DNA of 36,291 nucleotides. Source: Pseudomonadota bacterium. GTDB taxonomy: Bacteria; Desulfobacterota; Desulfarculia; Desulfarculales; Desulfarculaceae. The stretch lies in NCBI GenBank assembly GCA_018896025.1, contig JAHIND010000012.1, forward strand, positions 1 to 36,291. Reading direction: 5' to 3'. The notes below the pieces were generated by a model. It worked only from the letters and a program-made list of their open reading frames with translations, was not told where the DNA came from and made no database searches. How positions within the stretch are numbered: the first letter of the stretch is position 1; each line of letters opens with the position of its first letter. Of the stretch, positions 15,201 to 23,116 are shown piece after piece. The position numbers and the translations under genes were made by a program.

Positions 15201-15797
15201 ATGAGTATGGAAGAATTATCAGCCGGCACTTGCCCCGATATACTTGCGCAAAACATCTCCACCAAAAGCGGCGTGGTCTGGTTTTTCGGCATGCCGGGCA
15301 GCGGCAAATCCACCCTGGCGAGCTCGCTGCGCGAGGTCCTGACCAAGCACGGCAACTGGGTGTCCTTTTTGGATGGCGACCAGGTGCGCAAGCGCCTGAA
15401 CCGCGACCTGGGCTTCAGCGAGGCCGACCGCACCGAAAACCTGCGCCGGGCGGCGGAGATCGCCCGCCTCATGGCCATGGCGGGCTCTATGGTCATCGTG
15501 TCCTTCATCACCCCCCTGGAATCCAACCGCCAGATGGTGCGCGAGATTTTGGAGGAGCACAACTACTGCGAATGTTTTGTAAAGTGCTCCCTGGCCACCT
15601 GCGAGATGCGCGACCCCAAGGGCCTGTACGCCAGGGCCCGCAAGGGCGAGATCGCCAACATGACCGGCATCGACGCGCCTTTCGAGGTGTCGGTGACCTC
15701 GGAAATCATCGTGGACACCGAGAACCAACAACATCCCGGCTGCATGGCCCAGCTGCTGCGCTCTCTTCAGGAAAAGGGCCTCATAACCATCGGGTGA
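15201..15797 (+). CDS. cysC: Adenylyl-sulfate (APS) kinase
   Basis: Phosphorylates APS to PAPS with ATP. The 198-aa protein has the P-loop GMPGSGKST (30-38), the FLDGDQVRKRLN motif, GFSEADRTENLRRAAEIA and the lid sequence DPKGLYARARKGEIANMTG typical of CysC. The serine of the usual FISP motif is Thr here (FITPLESNR), probably tolerated. Position after a sulfotransferase indicates PAPS for sulfation, not for assimilation; no PAPS reductase is in the window. A strong bidirectional terminator follows. The 93-bp gap before it (15108-15200) shows no clear promoter, so it may be read from the upstream genes. Confidence 0.92.
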   Translation: MSMEELSAGTCPDILAQNISTKSGVVWFFGMPGSGKSTLASSLREVLTKHGNWVSFLDGDQVRKRLNRDLGFSEADRTENLRRAAEIARLMAMAGSMVIVSFITPLESNRQMVREILEEHNYCECFVKCSLATCEMRDPKGLYARARKGEIANMTGIDAPFEVSVTSEIIVDTENQQHPGCMAQLLRSLQEKGLITIG

Positions 15798-15852
15798 TCC
15801 TGTAGAAATTCATTCGAGGCAGATTTCGTGTGCTGCCGGTTTCGGTTGAAAT

Positions 15853-15890
15853 AAAAAACCCCCGGCCGCGGCTGCGCGGTCGGGGGTTTT
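15853..15890. terminator. Bidirectional rho-independent terminator
   Basis: AAAAAACCCCCGGCCGCG - loop - CGCGGTCGGGGGTTTT forms a long GC stem flanked by A-run and T-run. It would end both the APS-kinase transcript (plus) and the DEAD-box helicase transcript (minus). Confidence 0.85.
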
Positions 15891-15967
15891 CATTTTGCCT
15901 TGGGGCTGTGCCGAAACCAAGAGGCGGCGGCTATAAATTAAAGCTTATGCTTTAACACTGTCCCTGC

Positions 15968-15989
15968 GCGGGCCGGGGTACCGGCCCGC
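15968..15989. repeat. Perfect 9-bp stem hairpin between converging genes
   Basis: GCGGGCCGG and CCGGCCCGC are perfect reverse complements separated by GGTA. No T-run follows on either strand. It lies 54 nt past the helicase stop and may stabilise the mRNA end before the terminator at 15853-15890. Confidence 0.45.
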
Positions 15990-16042
15990 CAAACTGAAAG
16001 CAAACACTTTAATATTCGCCGCGCCTGCTTTCCGGCTCGGGT

Positions 16043-17272
16043 CTAGGCGGCGGCCATGCGCCTGCGGCCTTGCCGGGGGCGAGGCGGACGCACGGTGCTC
16101 CGGTTGCTCGGAGCGTAGCCCGACACGCCGTAGGTGCGGGTGTCCTGCACCGGCACCGACTGGTGAATCAGGCGCTCTATGTCGCGCAGATAGGATTTTT
16201 CCTTGGGAGCGCAGAAGGATATGGCGATGCCGTCGTTGCCGGCCCGGGCGGTGCGGCCGATGCGGTGCACGTAGCTCTCGGGCTCGTTGGGCAGGTCGTA
16301 GTTGATAACGTGGGTGATGCCTTCCACGTCGATGCCCCGGGAGGCTATATCCGTGGCCACCAAGACTCTGGTGTGGCCGTTGCGGAAGTTGTTCAGAGCC
16401 TTCTGCCGGGCGTTCTGCGACTTGTTGCCGTGGATGGCCTCGGCCCTCACCTTGCCGTCCACCAGTTGGGCGACCACCCGGTCGGCCCCATGCTTGGTGC
16501 GGGTGAACACCAGGACCCGGTCGGTCTGGGCCTCCTTGAGCACCTCGCCCAACAGAGCGCGCTTGTCTATCTGGGCCACGAACAGCACCCGCTGGTCGAT
16601 GCGCTCCACCGGGGTGGCGGCGGGGGATATCTGGATCTTCAACGGGTTGGTGAGGATGGTGTCGGCCAGCTTGGCGATGGTGGGCGGCATGGTGGCCGAG
16701 AAGAACAGGCTCTGGCGCTGCTGGGGGATGAGGGTAAGCAAGCGCTTGATATCAGGCAAAAAGCCCATGTCCAGCATGCGGTCGGCCTCGTCCAGGACGA
16801 ACACTTCCAGGCTGTCCAGGCGCAAGTAGCCTCGGCCGATGAGGTCCAGCAGGCGGCCGGGAGTGGCCACCACCACGTCCACGCCATTGGTGCAGGCCCT
16901 GATCTGGGGGTGCATACCCACTCCGCCGTAGATCACCACTTGCTTGAGGCCGACGTAGCGTCCGTAGTCCCTAAAGCTCTCGCTGATCTGGACAGCCAAC
17001 TCCCTGGTGGGGGTCAGCACCAAAGCGCGGGTGGAGCAACGGGCGGGCCGCTTGCGGTTAGCGGAGAATTTTTGCAGGATGGGCAGGGCGAAAGCGGCGG
17101 TTTTGCCGGTTCCGGTCTGGGAGCAACCCAGCAGGTCACGCCCCTCCAATAAGGGGGGAATGGCAGAGGCCTGCACCGGGGTCGGGGTCTGGTAGCCCAG
17201 GCCGCTCAGGGCCTTGCGCAAGGGGTTGCACAGGGCCAGTTGGTCAAAGGAACTAATAGGAGTATCGGACAT
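16043..17272 (-). CDS. DEAD-box ATP-dependent RNA helicase (RhlE-type)
   Basis: Unwinds RNA with ATP. All motifs are present in the 409-aa protein: Q motif (YQTPTPVQ), [47 protein letters not shown] and [10 protein letters not shown]. The tail after about residue 370 is short and basic ([11 protein letters not shown]), as in RhlE-like helicases involved in ribosome assembly or cold adaptation. The ATG at 17272 has AAGGAAG 9 nt upstream; an upstream in-frame extension of 16 codons is not needed. It lies downstream of an RRM gene, separated by a terminator-like hairpin, so helicase expression may depend on read-through or its own promoter. Confidence 0.93.
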   Translation of the reverse strand: MSDTPISSFDQLALCNPLRKALSGLGYQTPTPVQASAIPPLLEGRDLLGCSQTGTGKTAAFALPILQKFSANRKRPARCSTRALVLTPTRELAVQISESFRDYGRYVGLKQVVIYGGVGMHPQIRACTNGVDVVVATPGRLLDLIGRGYLRLDSLEVFVLDEADRMLDMGFLPDIKRLLTLIPQQRQSLFFSATMPPTIAKLADTILTNPLKIQISPAATPVERIDQRVLFVAQIDKRALLGEVLKEAQTDRVLVFTRTKHGADRVVAQLVDGKVRAEAIHGNKSQNARQKALNNFRNGHTRVLVATDIASRGIDVEGITHVINYDLPNEPESYVHRIGRTARAGNDGIAISFCAPKEKSYLRDIERLIHQSVPVQDTRTYGVSGYAPSNRSTVRPPRPRQGRRRMAAA

Positions 17273-17331
17273 CTTGCGGTTCTTCCTTGGGACGGTGAGG
17301 ACGAGAACCCAAGGCTCCATCCTCCTGATAA

Positions 17332-17373
17332 TAAAAACGATCCCCCGCCCGGCCGAGCCGGGTAGGGGTCGTC
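17332..17373 (-). terminator. Terminator between RRM and helicase genes
   Basis: On the minus strand a stem with ACCCGGC-TCG-GCCGGG at its core, flanked by GACCCC/GGGGGATC, is followed by GTTTTTATTATC. It lies after the RRM stop and before the helicase, so it could end the RRM mRNA or modulate read-through into the helicase. Confidence 0.7.
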
Positions 17374-17404
17374 TGGTGCTTACTTCTGTGGTGTAGGTCT
17401 TAGG

Positions 17405-17674
17405 CTACCAACGTTGGGGCGGACGAGACTCGCGGGGCTTGGCCTCGTTGACCTTCAGGGCCCTGCCGTCCAGATCGGTGCCATTCAGGGCCTGGACTGC
17501 GGCGCTGGCCGCCGCAGCGTCCATCTCCACAAAACCGAAGCCGCGCGGCCTGCCGGTGTCCCTGTCCTCGATCATTTTGACGGAAAGGACTTCACCGTAC
17601 TGCTCGAAAAGCTGACGGATGCCCTGCTCGGTGGAGTCATAAGAGAGATTGCCTACATAGATACTGGTTGCCAT
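17405..17674 (-). CDS. Small RRM RNA-binding protein
   Basis: Single-RRM protein of 89 aa, typical of the short RNA-binding proteins of bacteria. RNP2 is IYVGNLSY and RNP1 is RGFGFVEM; the ALNGTDLDGRALKVNEAKP end is also canonical. Tail PRESRPPQRW is short and basic. AAGGA lies 9 nt before the ATG. Its strong promoter and long leader (about 144 nt) with a terminator-like hairpin suggest post-transcriptional or cold-shock control. It probably acts with the neighbouring DEAD-box helicase on RNA structure (inference). Confidence 0.93.
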   Translation of the reverse strand: MATSIYVGNLSYDSTEQGIRQLFEQYGEVLSVKMIEDRDTGRPRGFGFVEMDAAAASAAVQALNGTDLDGRALKVNEAKPRESRPPQRW

Positions 17675-17707
17675 AATTCGTGGTCCTTAAAAAATAGTTG
17701 AACAAAA

Positions 17708-17723
17708 CCGCCCTCGTGGGGGG
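17708..17723 (-). promoter_or_regulatory. Attenuator-like hairpin in the RRM leader
   Basis: On the minus strand CCCCCC-ACGA-GGGCGG (one mismatch) is followed by TTTTGTT, about 34 nt before the RRM start codon. As a short stem plus T-run inside a 5' leader it could be a leaky terminator or temperature-sensitive structure. Confidence 0.4.
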
Positions 17724-17824
17724 TCGTACTGAACCAAAAAGCCAAATTTTTCTGCTATGATGAAGGCGTGAATTCGCCGGCATGTCTAGCGGAGAGTCGG
17801 GCAGTGTGGTCTTCTTGAAAGGCA

Positions 17825-17852
17825 AGTGTATAGCGAAAGCGGCCCTTGTCAA
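17825..17852 (-). promoter_or_regulatory. Sigma70-type promoter of the RRM gene
   Basis: Minus-strand TTGACA (17847-17852) and TACACT (17825-17830) are 16 bp apart. Transcription would start near 17818, giving a leader of about 144 nt. Confidence 0.65.
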
Positions 17853-17901
17853 CTAAATACTTCAACAAAGTGCGGGATGCCGCATTCGGGCCCTCCCTCC
17901 C

Positions 17902-18717
17902 TCATCCCCCCATCTTCCGTATCTTGGCCACCTCGCTCTGCCAGCCCTGGGTAACCGGGCGGCCCTGCTTGTAGCGAAAATCGCAGCGGGGATAGCCCAT
18001 GGCCAGGGTGCCCCGGCGGGCCAGGCCGGTGCCGTAGGCCTGGCTGCGGGCAAAATCGTTGATGCAAACGTAGGGTGCCGCGGCCGTGGCGTCCTGGCTG
18101 CGGAAATACTTCACCAGGGCGCACTCGCTGTAGTCGTAGCCGTAGTCAAAGTCCCGGCCGTCGCCCAGGATGAAGCGGGCCACCCAGTTGGCCGGGTACC
18201 CACGCTTTTGGGTCCAGGCCGCCCAGCTCTTCATCCGGGCCAGGTAGGCCGGGCTGAAGCGCTCCCTCCCCTGCCGAGCCAGTTGGGCCGCGGGGGTTGC
18301 GTGGTACTGCATTACGTTCAGTTCGTAGATCATGCGGCCCAGGTCTTCGGCGCTCAGCCCCCGCTTTAGGAAGGGCCGGTAATAGGCCACGTACCAGGCA
18401 GCCACGGGCACGTACCCAGCCATCACGTTTTGCTCGCCGCCCACCTGGGGCAGGCCGGGCAGCAGCTCCCCAAAGCCGCGCTCCGCCTCGGCGCAGAGTT
18501 CCCGGGCCAGGGCCTTGCCGTGCTGAGCGGCCAGGTATTGCGCCGCGCCCTGGTTAGTGCCCGCGAAGTCCCTGATCAACTCGGCCCGGTGGCGCTGGTA
18601 ATAATCTCCACCGGCCAGGCCGGTCGAGCCCCCGAAGGCCAGGGCAAAGGCGCAGCCCCCGGCGGCCGCCAAACCTCGGGACAGGAAGTCGCGCCGGGTC
18701 ATCGGGGAAGCCGTCAT
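17902..18717 (-). CDS. Tat-exported L-2-amino-thiazoline-4-carboxylate hydrolase family protein
   Basis: Protein of about 271 aa with a twin-arginine signal (TRRDFLSRGLAAAGG) followed by a hydrophobic stretch, so it should be exported folded. The mature part has the conserved end of the ATC-hydrolase family: FDYGYDYSECALVKYF, ..YVCINDFARSQAYG and CDFRYKQGRP. Known members hydrolyse a thiazoline to S-carbamoyl-cysteine or are uncharacterised and cytosolic, so export with a Tat leader is unusual. The ATG at 18717 has GGAG 10 nt upstream; a GTG at 18753 has no site. It follows the polytopic membrane gene by about 58 nt and may be co-transcribed. Confidence 0.78.
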   Translation of the reverse strand: MTASPMTRRDFLSRGLAAAGGCAFALAFGGSTGLAGGDYYQRHRAELIRDFAGTNQGAAQYLAAQHGKALARELCAEAERGFGELLPGLPQVGGEQNVMAGYVPVAAWYVAYYRPFLKRGLSAEDLGRMIYELNVMQYHATPAAQLARQGRERFSPAYLARMKSWAAWTQKRGYPANWVARFILGDGRDFDYGYDYSECALVKYFRSQDATAAAPYVCINDFARSQAYGTGLARRGTLAMGYPRCDFRYKQGRPVTQGWQSEVAKIRKMGG

Positions 18718-18775
18718 GGCGGATTTGCTCCAAATAAAATGATCGTTGCTCACTCTAGGCGCGTCCCGGCCTGGG

Positions 18776-20017
18776 TCATTTGGGCGGCAGGCCCATGGAC
18801 CAGCCGGGCGGCCATATCTTCATGCGGTAGTTGTGGTCCTGCTGATACTTTTTCACCTCGGGCCGCCAGGGCGGTCCACTCTGCACCTGGCCCGATCCGG
18901 CAAAGGCGAAATAGCCCCACATTCCCACCACCAGCAGCCAGATGACCACGGCCCTGGCCCAGAGGCGGCCCCTGCCCCGCAGGAGCATGGCCAGGCCCAG
19001 CACGGTTAGCCCGAACAGCACCTGGGGGCCAAAAGCGTAGCGGTTTCCGGCCAGCACGTTTAGGAGGTCGGCCTTGTTGCCCAGCGAGCCGGCGTAAGCG
19101 CCGGTGGCGATGATCCCCCCGGCCAGCAGGAACCACAGGGGCGCCTCCTTGGGGCGGCGCAGCGCTCCCCAGGCCAAGATCGCGAACAACACCGCCACCA
19201 CGGCCAGGGGCCAGAGAGGCCCTCCGGCCATGCTGAAATCACGGGCGAACAGGCTGATGAGCTTGGAGTCCAGGGGAGTGGGGACCAAGGGGATGATCAC
19301 CTGCTTGGCCAGGACGATGGCGCCCAACAGGGTTGGGGAGATACCCACTTCGCGGCCCGGGATCGGGGCAAAGAACCACAGCAACTGGATGGTCACCCCG
19401 AGGGCCACCACCAGGGTTTGCCATACCCTGGGCCCGGAACGCTCCACCACGGCGCGCAGGACGAACAGAGGGGCCAGCACCCAGGACATGGGCGCGCTGA
19501 GGGTGGCCAGCAGCAGCACCGCCAGGCGCAGCACGCCCACCAGGCCGCCGCGGCTTTCCAGGGCCAAGATTATGCCCGCGCTCAGGGTCAGGTGATACTG
19601 GCTGCAAATGGAGTTTAGCCACACCTCCTCGGAATGGGGCGGGGTGGCGATGAGCAGCAGGGCCGCCGCCAGCACGGCCCGGTGGCGCAGCCAGTCCAGG
19701 CGGCTGGTCAGGATGATGGCGGCGGGCAGGCACTGAATCAGCAGGGCCAGGCCGGTGCTCACATAGGGCGCGGCCCACAGGGGAGGCAGGTACCGGGCCA
19801 GCAGCCCGGCCGCATTGGCCGTCAGGTTCAGATACCCGGCGTATGAATACAGCAGAGCGTCGAGCCAGGGCAGGTTCCAGGCCTTTTCAAAATAGACCCG
19901 GCCTTCTTCGGCCCAAAACCGCCCCTCCAGAAACACTCGGGGCAAGCGCACCGCCACCAGCAGGGTGAAAAAGAGCAAATAGGAGGCGCGCTCCAGGCCG
20001 GACCCAGGTGGACGCAT
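18776..20017 (-). CDS. Polytopic membrane protein, GT-C glycosyltransferase-like
   Basis: Integral membrane protein of about 413 aa with roughly 10 hydrophobic helices. Right after the first helix it has EGRFWAEEGRVYFEKAW, an acidic loop motif like those of GT-C glycosyltransferases that use polyprenyl-phosphate sugars; this is pattern resemblance, not proof. Other parts: AGYLNLTANAAGLLARYL, LNVLAGNRYAFGPQV (a motif common in these proteins). The C-terminal 25 residues form a hydrophilic tail. Start: ATG at 20017 gives a normal N-terminus just before helix 1; the frame is open to a TTG at 20161 but the extra 48 residues are Pro/Ala-rich and look non-coding. Role: probable envelope sugar transfer. 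Confidence 0.65.
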   Translation of the reverse strand: MRPPGSGLERASYLLFFTLLVAVRLPRVFLEGRFWAEEGRVYFEKAWNLPWLDALLYSYAGYLNLTANAAGLLARYLPPLWAAPYVSTGLALLIQCLPAAIILTSRLDWLRHRAVLAAALLLIATPPHSEEVWLNSICSQYHLTLSAGIILALESRGGLVGVLRLAVLLLATLSAPMSWVLAPLFVLRAVVERSGPRVWQTLVVALGVTIQLLWFFAPIPGREVGISPTLLGAIVLAKQVIIPLVPTPLDSKLISLFARDFSMAGGPLWPLAVVAVLFAILAWGALRRPKEAPLWFLLAGGIIATGAYAGSLGNKADLLNVLAGNRYAFGPQVLFGLTVLGLAMLLRGRGRLWARAVVIWLLVVGMWGYFAFAGSGQVQSGPPWRPEVKKYQQDHNYRMKIWPPGWSMGLPPK

Positions 20018-20236
20018 GGCCCAATCCACAAGGGCCCGCGGGCCGGAGGCTGACGCTGGTTTCGCTTCGGGCTGCCATGCAGCCGGGGGCGAGGCTGATG
20101 AATGCAAGGGGCCCCCTTTCTTTTCGACGCCCAAATGGCCGGTTACCAGAAGACGCCCCAAGCGGGCATCCTGATCGTGCCTTGATTATAGCGGAGCTAA
20201 AAGTGTTTTTGCGGTGTCTTGAAAATAAGCCCATTA

Positions 20237-20265
20237 TTGCCAGCGCGAGCGAATCGATCTACTAT
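20237..20265 (+). promoter_or_regulatory. Sigma70-type promoter of the SHOCT-like lipoprotein
   Basis: TTGCCA (20237-20242) and TACTAT (20260-20265) are exactly 17 bp apart, with a predicted start near 20272 and a leader of about 75 nt to the ATG at 20347. Confidence 0.55.
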
Positions 20266-20346
20266 GGCGCAAATCGAGGTTTACAGGACTGCCCGCAATT
20301 ACTGATTTGAAGCACTGCCATAGCTGCTGAATCCAAGGGACAAAAC

Positions 20347-20550
20347 ATGAAAACCATCTACAGTGTCATTTTTATCGCCATGTTCGGCCTTTCCATCGCC
20401 CTGGCTGGTTGTGGTGGAGCCGACGTGAAAAACCAGAACACCACCGTGTCCGAAGGCCAGCAGCTCATCGACCTTCAAAAGGCCTACAAGAGCGGGGCCA
20501 TCACCAAAGATCAGTACGAAGAACAAAAGGCGAAGATACTGGACAAGTAG
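20347..20550 (+). CDS. Small lipoprotein with SHOCT-like C-terminal domain
   Basis: Protein of 67 aa. Signal peptide with lipobox LAGC (Cys near residue 22), a short polar linker and a SHOCT-type ending: LIDLQKAYKSGAITKDQYEEQKAKIL. SHOCT domains are short helical modules at the C-termini of many small membrane and envelope proteins; function is unclear. GGGA lies about 6 nt before the ATG and a good promoter precedes it. A GC stem without T-run (about 20561-20590) follows. The rest of the gap to 20705 has nothing I can identify. Monocistronic. Confidence 0.8.
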   Translation: MKTIYSVIFIAMFGLSIALAGCGGADVKNQNTTVSEGQQLIDLQKAYKSGAITKDQYEEQKAKILDK

Positions 20551-20705
20551 TTCGCCTTGACGCCCCCGTCCCCTGGGGCGGGGGCCGCGATAGGGCCCAA
20601 CAAAGCCCTCCATAATCGATACAAGGCCTTTGGCCCGAGCCCCGGCGGATCATTCCTCCGGGACGGGAGGCCAAGGGCGTTGGTTTGTCACGTCACCAGG
20701 CAGGC

Positions 20706-21092
20706 CTAAAAGTTCCACTTATCCTTTTTTGCCTCGAAGTGCTCGGTCCGGTTCAGCGGGGTCAGCGGCGAGTTCCAATCTGCCCACTTGGTTTTCACGA
20801 TCTGCCGGTTGGAGTCGATGATCACCCGACCCTTGAGGACGTAAGGGGTGCCCAGGATACCCCCCTGAAACTTGATTATCATCTTGATGGCCAGGACCCC
20901 GCCATCGTCGCTCTCGCACTTGGTCTGGCATGAATTGAAAACCGCCATGCCCGGCGCATAGGCGGATTGCAAAAAGGCGTCGCAATCGCCATCCAGTTTG
21001 TCATAGGCCTTGGAACAGGCCGCGTTCGCCGCCACGGGCGAAAGGGCCACAAAAATCGCGCACAAGACTAAGGCTTTGATGAAATGTGACAT
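20706..21092 (-). CDS. Secreted hypothetical protein with two cysteine pairs
   Basis: Protein of 128 aa with a clear signal peptide (ALVLCAIFVALSPVAANA, cleavage near residue 24). The mature part has four cysteines (ACSKAYDKLDGDCDAF and NSCQTKCESDDG) that could form two disulfides in the periplasm. It then has a beta-like region with VLAIKMIIKFQGGILG and a final WADWNSPLTPLNRTEHF. No family is recognised. GGGGGG lies just upstream of the ATG. It is convergent with the lipoprotein gene and divergent from the flavoprotein gene. Confidence 0.7.
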   Translation of the reverse strand: MSHFIKALVLCAIFVALSPVAANAACSKAYDKLDGDCDAFLQSAYAPGMAVFNSCQTKCESDDGGVLAIKMIIKFQGGILGTPYVLKGRVIIDSNRQIVKTKWADWNSPLTPLNRTEHFEAKKDKWNF

Positions 21093-21460
21093 GATCCCCC
21101 CAGATCAAGCGGAATTCACCGTGGATTACACTTCAAAACTTACAATGATTTAATTTGGCGCGCGCGGCGGCGCCACCAACCCCCGCGCAACGATAGCTTA
21201 TAAAAATCCTGCCGGTCAACCCCCAGCTCCCCCACGCCCAAATGATCCGGCCCGCGCCAATGGGTAGTTCACCCCATGGACAATGGTATTTCGGCCCATT
21301 CACTCCAGTGCCAAAGGCCCATATCCTGGCCGCGCCCAGAGGATTTATCTTGGTATAAGGTTAGACCTTCGCACCCCTCCCAACCGTCTGCCGAGGCATG
21401 GCGCGGTGCGGGCGAAGGTTGGCAGCAAGGCTCTTGGGTTACACAACGAGGAGTAGCGAA
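21093..21460 (+). other. Long intergenic leader region upstream of the flavoprotein
   Basis: A 368-bp gap between divergent genes. The last part can fold: 21365-21372 (ACCTTCGC) pairs with 21412-21419 (GCGAAGGT), and inside it ACCG with CGGT and GCC with GGC, forming one branched stem just before the flavoprotein ribosome site (GAGGAG). A TATAAG at about 21352-21357 could be a -10 but has no -35. The first part shows nothing recognisable. No known riboswitch pattern was identified. Confidence 0.35.
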
Positions 21461-23011
21461 ATGAGCGACAAGGAAAAGACATCCGGCAAGAGCGTAACAT
21501 CCCGGCGTAACTTCTTGAAGCAGGCAGGCGGAGCGGCCGCGGCCATGGGTCTGGCCACCTCCGGGCTGATGATGAAAACCACGGAAGCTGGTGCCGCTGA
21601 GCTTCCCAAGAAATGGGACCAGACGGCCGACGTCATCGTAATCGGCAGCGGGTTCGCCGGCCTGGCCGCCGCCCTGGAGGCCAAGAAGGCTGGAGCCAAG
21701 GTAATCATCCTCGAAAAGATGCCGGTTCCCGGCGGCAACAGCATCATCAACGGCGGGCTCATGGCCGCCACCGGCTCACCCTTGCAGGACAAGGAGGGCA
21801 TCAAGGACTCGCCCGAGTTGATGTTCCAGGACATGCTCAAGGCGGGCCTGCACATGAACCACCCGGAGTTGGCCATGATGGTGTCCGACCAATCCCTGGG
21901 CGCCTTGATGTGGACCCTGGACTACTTGAACGTGGACTACAAGGGCCGGGTGACCCACCTGGGCGGCCACTCGGTGCCCCGCAGCTACCTGACCAACATA
22001 CGCTCCGGCGCGGGCATCGTGCGCCAGGAGCTCAAGAAGGTCAAGGAGGAGGGCATACCGCTCCAGAAAAGGGCCTACCTGGAGCACCTGATCATGGACG
22101 GCAAAAACGGAATCGTGGGCGTGGAGGTCCTGAGCGGCTATGCCTTCCCCAAGGCGGGCAGCGGCAAGCGGACCTTCATCAAGGCCAACCAGGCCGTGAT
22201 CATGGCCAACGGCGGCTTCTCCTACGACGTGCCCTTCCGCATGATCCAGGACCCGCGCCTGGACGACAAGCTGGACTGCACCAACCACCCCGGCGCCACC
22301 GCCGAGGGCCTCATCGAGTTGCTGCGCATCGGGGCCACCCCGGTGCAGCCCTCCTGGATCCAGTTGGGCCCCTGGGGATGCCCCCAGGAAAAGGGCATGG
22401 GCATCGGCTACATCTTCGCCATCAGCGGCTGCTTCCCCTTCGGCATCATGGTCGACCCCAAGACAGGCAAGCGCTTCGTCAACGAACTGGCCGACCGCAA
22501 GGTGCGCGCCGACGCCATCATCAAGACCGGCCACTGGGCGGTGGGCATCGCCGACACCAACGGAGCCAAGTACGTGGACAAGCTGGACAAGATGCTGGCC
22601 AAGGGCACCGTCAGGCAGTTCAACACCCTGGATGAGCTGGCCCAGGCCTTTCAGGTCAACTCGGCCGAGCTGCAAGAGCAGGTCAAGCGCTACAACGCCT
22701 TCTTGGCCAAGGGCAAGGACGAGGAGTTCGGCAAGCCTCTGCGGGCAAGCTCGCAACCCATAGCCAAGGCCCCCTTCTACGGCATGAACCTTTGGCCCAA
22801 GGTCCACCACACCATGGGCGGGGTGCAGATCAACTCCAAGGCACAATTGCTCGACCTGTACAGCCAAGTGGTGCCGGGGCTCTACGCGGCGGGCGAGGTG
22901 ACCGGTGGAGTGCACGGCGCGGTGCGCCTGGGCAGCAACGCCACCACCGACTGCCTGGTCTTCGGGCGCATCGCCGGGGCCAACGCGGCCAAGGAGAGGC
23001 CCCGCGGCTAA
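21461..23011 (+). CDS. Tat-exported FAD-binding reductase (flavocytochrome c / fumarate-reductase-like)
   Basis: Periplasmic flavoprotein of 516 aa. The N-terminus has a Tat signal (SRRNFLKQAGGAAAAMG). Then come the FAD-binding DVIVIGSGFAGLAAALEA, GGNSIINGGLMAA, and the substrate-side GKRFVNELADRK, which aligns with the active-site Arg region of flavocytochrome c fumarate reductases (R402 in Shewanella Fcc3), plus HHTMGGVQ and VHGAVRLGSNATTDC near the end. The region holding the fumarate-binding His (IQxHPT) reads SWIQLGPWG instead, so fumarate may not be the substrate. No heme domain is fused; a hexaheme cytochrome is encoded downstream. ATG 21461 has GAGGAG 7 nt upstream. Confidence 0.9.
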   Translation: MSDKEKTSGKSVTSRRNFLKQAGGAAAAMGLATSGLMMKTTEAGAAELPKKWDQTADVIVIGSGFAGLAAALEAKKAGAKVIILEKMPVPGGNSIINGGLMAATGSPLQDKEGIKDSPELMFQDMLKAGLHMNHPELAMMVSDQSLGALMWTLDYLNVDYKGRVTHLGGHSVPRSYLTNIRSGAGIVRQELKKVKEEGIPLQKRAYLEHLIMDGKNGIVGVEVLSGYAFPKAGSGKRTFIKANQAVIMANGGFSYDVPFRMIQDPRLDDKLDCTNHPGATAEGLIELLRIGATPVQPSWIQLGPWGCPQEKGMGIGYIFAISGCFPFGIMVDPKTGKRFVNELADRKVRADAIIKTGHWAVGIADTNGAKYVDKLDKMLAKGTVRQFNTLDELAQAFQVNSAELQEQVKRYNAFLAKGKDEEFGKPLRASSQPIAKAPFYGMNLWPKVHHTMGGVQINSKAQLLDLYSQVVPGLYAAGEVTGGVHGAVRLGSNATTDCLVFGRIAGANAAKERPRG

Positions 23012-23116
23012 TCCGCCGGCCCCACCTCAACCAGGCGGCCCACGCCTTAACCGGAAGTCCGGGCCGTATTGGCCCGGACTTCCGCAAATGTGCCAACGGG
23101 CAACGGATAAAGAATC

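Noticed and set aside
15201..15797. APS kinase as part of assimilatory sulfate reduction
   Set aside because: No sulfate adenylyltransferase, PAPS reductase or cysteine genes are adjacent, whereas a sulfotransferase is. Sulfation is the better reading.
20561..20590. Terminator after the SHOCT-like lipoprotein
   Set aside because: A GC-rich stem is visible (GCCCCCGTCCCC/GGGGCGGGGGC) but without any T-run, so it is only mentioned.
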